The notes beneath the pieces are model-generated. The model worked only from the letters and a program-made list of their open reading frames with translations, made no database searches and had not been told where the DNA came from. This document shows, in pieces, positions 13,434 through 13,672 of a DNA stretch of 13,672 bases. Source of the stretch: Clostridia bacterium (GTDB lineage: Bacteria; Bacillota_A; Clostridia; Christensenellales; Aristaeellaceae); contig JAFUPT010000076.1 of NCBI GenBank assembly GCA_017481065.1, forward strand, positions 1 to 13,672, read 5' to 3'. The first letter of the stretch is position 1; each line of letters starts with the position of its first letter. The position numbers were made by a program, and so were the translations under genes.

Positions 13434-13459
13434 AAGACCAACCATTTCTGGTTGGCGAG

Positions 13460-13489
13460 ACGGCAATTCCGGAGGACTTGCCGTTTTTT
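13460..13489 (+). terminator. Plus-strand rho-independent terminator
   Basis: ACGGCAA/TTGCCGT (13460-13466 with 13478-13484), 11-base loop, running into a T6 tract (13484-13489). It is convergent with the minus-strand terminator just to the right. Confidence 0.75.
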
Positions 13490-13496
13490 CTGAAAG

Positions 13497-13528
13497 AAAA
13501 AATGCTGGAATCAAGCCTGATTCCAGCA
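13497..13528 (-). terminator. Minus-strand rho-independent terminator after the tRNA fragment
   Basis: An 11-bp perfect stem (13503-13513 with 13518-13528) with a 4-base loop. On the minus strand it is followed by a TTTTTT run (13502-13497, overlapping the stem foot by none). It sits five bases past the 3' end of the tRNA fragment, as expected for the terminator of the original tRNA gene. Confidence 0.8.
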
Positions 13529-13533
13529 CCTTA

Positions 13534-13561
13534 TGGAGCTGATGACCGGATTTGAACCGGT
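13534..13561 (-). other. 3' end of a tRNA gene (T-arm, acceptor strand, CCA): putative attachment site
   Basis: On the minus strand, ACCGG-TTCAAAT-CCGGT is a perfect T-stem and T-loop. It is followed by the acceptor 3' strand CATCAGC, a discriminator T and an encoded CCA. The bases upstream (13562 onward) contain no anticodon or D arm and no GCTGATG acceptor 5' strand; instead they hold the end of a reading frame. Only the 3' 28 bases of a tRNA gene are therefore present. The acceptor sequence suggests tRNA-Thr, tentatively. A 3' tRNA remnant next to foreign-looking sequence is the classic footprint of site-specific integration. Confidence 0.7.
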
Positions 13562-13573
13562 GCATTCTGCGCT

Positions 13574-13672
13574 TTAAAAATCATCACAATAGTCAGCTCC
13601 GCAGTCTTCGCATCGCATCCTGTAGTATCCGCCTAAATTTACAAGTACCTTATGCCTTGCGGTTTGGCGACA
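13574..13672 (-). CDS. C-terminal end of an unrecognised Cys-rich protein (cut by window edge)
   Basis: The minus-strand frame is open from the window edge to a TAA at 13576-13574, giving 32 residues. The tail, RMRCEDCGADYCDDF, has a CxxCGxxxC arrangement, which may be part of a zinc-binding knuckle. I do not recognise the protein. An internal ATG could also give a 14-residue peptide, but there is no ribosome binding site for it. The frame ends 13 bases before the tRNA fragment, so if that fragment is an attachment site, this is the outermost gene of the inserted element. Being open for only 33 codons, it could be chance. Confidence 0.4.
   Translation of the reverse strand, partial: CRQTARHKVLVNLGGYYRMRCEDCGADYCDDF

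Noticed and set aside
13252..13542. Plus-strand 96-codon frame after the acetyltransferase
   Set aside because: It spans three hairpins and a terminator and overlaps the acetyltransferase end and the tRNA fragment.
12732..13565. 277-codon open frame on the minus strand
   Set aside because: It runs through two terminators and antisense to the acetyltransferase. No coding signature is present.
13534..13600. Complete tRNA gene on the minus strand
   Set aside because: GGAGCTG near 13600 can pair with CAGCTCC, but no D arm or anticodon arm can be folded between them; only the T arm and 3' acceptor strand are genuine.

Overview
The window looks like chromosome from a GC-rich member of the Bacillota (Clostridia), probably a gut or rumen lineage. 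The evidence is near-perfect AGGAGG-type ribosome binding sites before almost every gene, occasional TTG and GTG starts, a consensus sigma-A promoter, YesM/YesN-type two-component proteins, a lipobox protein, and dense GC-rich hairpin repeats after stop codons. The placement is inferred from style; there is no rRNA or other marker gene.

Left half (1-6301), all on the minus strand: a sugar sensing and uptake block. Reading 5' to 3' it runs: lipoprotein sugar-binding protein (6301-5336), sensor histidine kinase (5334-3889), two strong hairpins, a small Xre-type regulator (3706-3509), a hairpin repeat, an AraC-type response regulator (3293-1692), a second YtfQ-like sugar-binding protein (1504-509), and the first third of an ABC sugar ATPase running off the left edge (412-1). 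The arrangement resembles known three-component systems (AraPST; XylFII-LytS with YesN), in which a dedicated binding protein reports an extracellular sugar to the kinase and the regulator induces a cognate ABC importer. The likely ligand is a furanose or pentose/hexose sugar, by similarity to YtfQ.

Middle and right (6301-11302): a divergent promoter region with overlapping -35 boxes drives the sensor block leftwards and a LacI-family repressor (6430-7491) rightwards. A matching operator-like sequence recurs ahead of a tight four-gene plus-strand operon (7881-11302): zinc alcohol dehydrogenase, iron alcohol dehydrogenase of the 4-hydroxybutyrate dehydrogenase type, cupin, and an SDR whose catalytic tyrosine is phenylalanine. 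Sensor, importer, repressor and redox enzymes together suggest uptake and redox conversion of a sugar or sugar-derived compound. No kinase, aldolase or dehydratase is visible, so the pathway is unknown.

Right end (11393-13672): back-to-back terminators, a membrane-anchored SH3 plus M15-type D-Ala-D-Ala peptidase (minus), a GNAT acetyltransferase (plus), a terminator-rich gap, then a 28-base 3' tRNA fragment directly followed by the end of a Cys-rich unknown reading frame. This last arrangement looks like the junction of an integrative element lying beyond the window.
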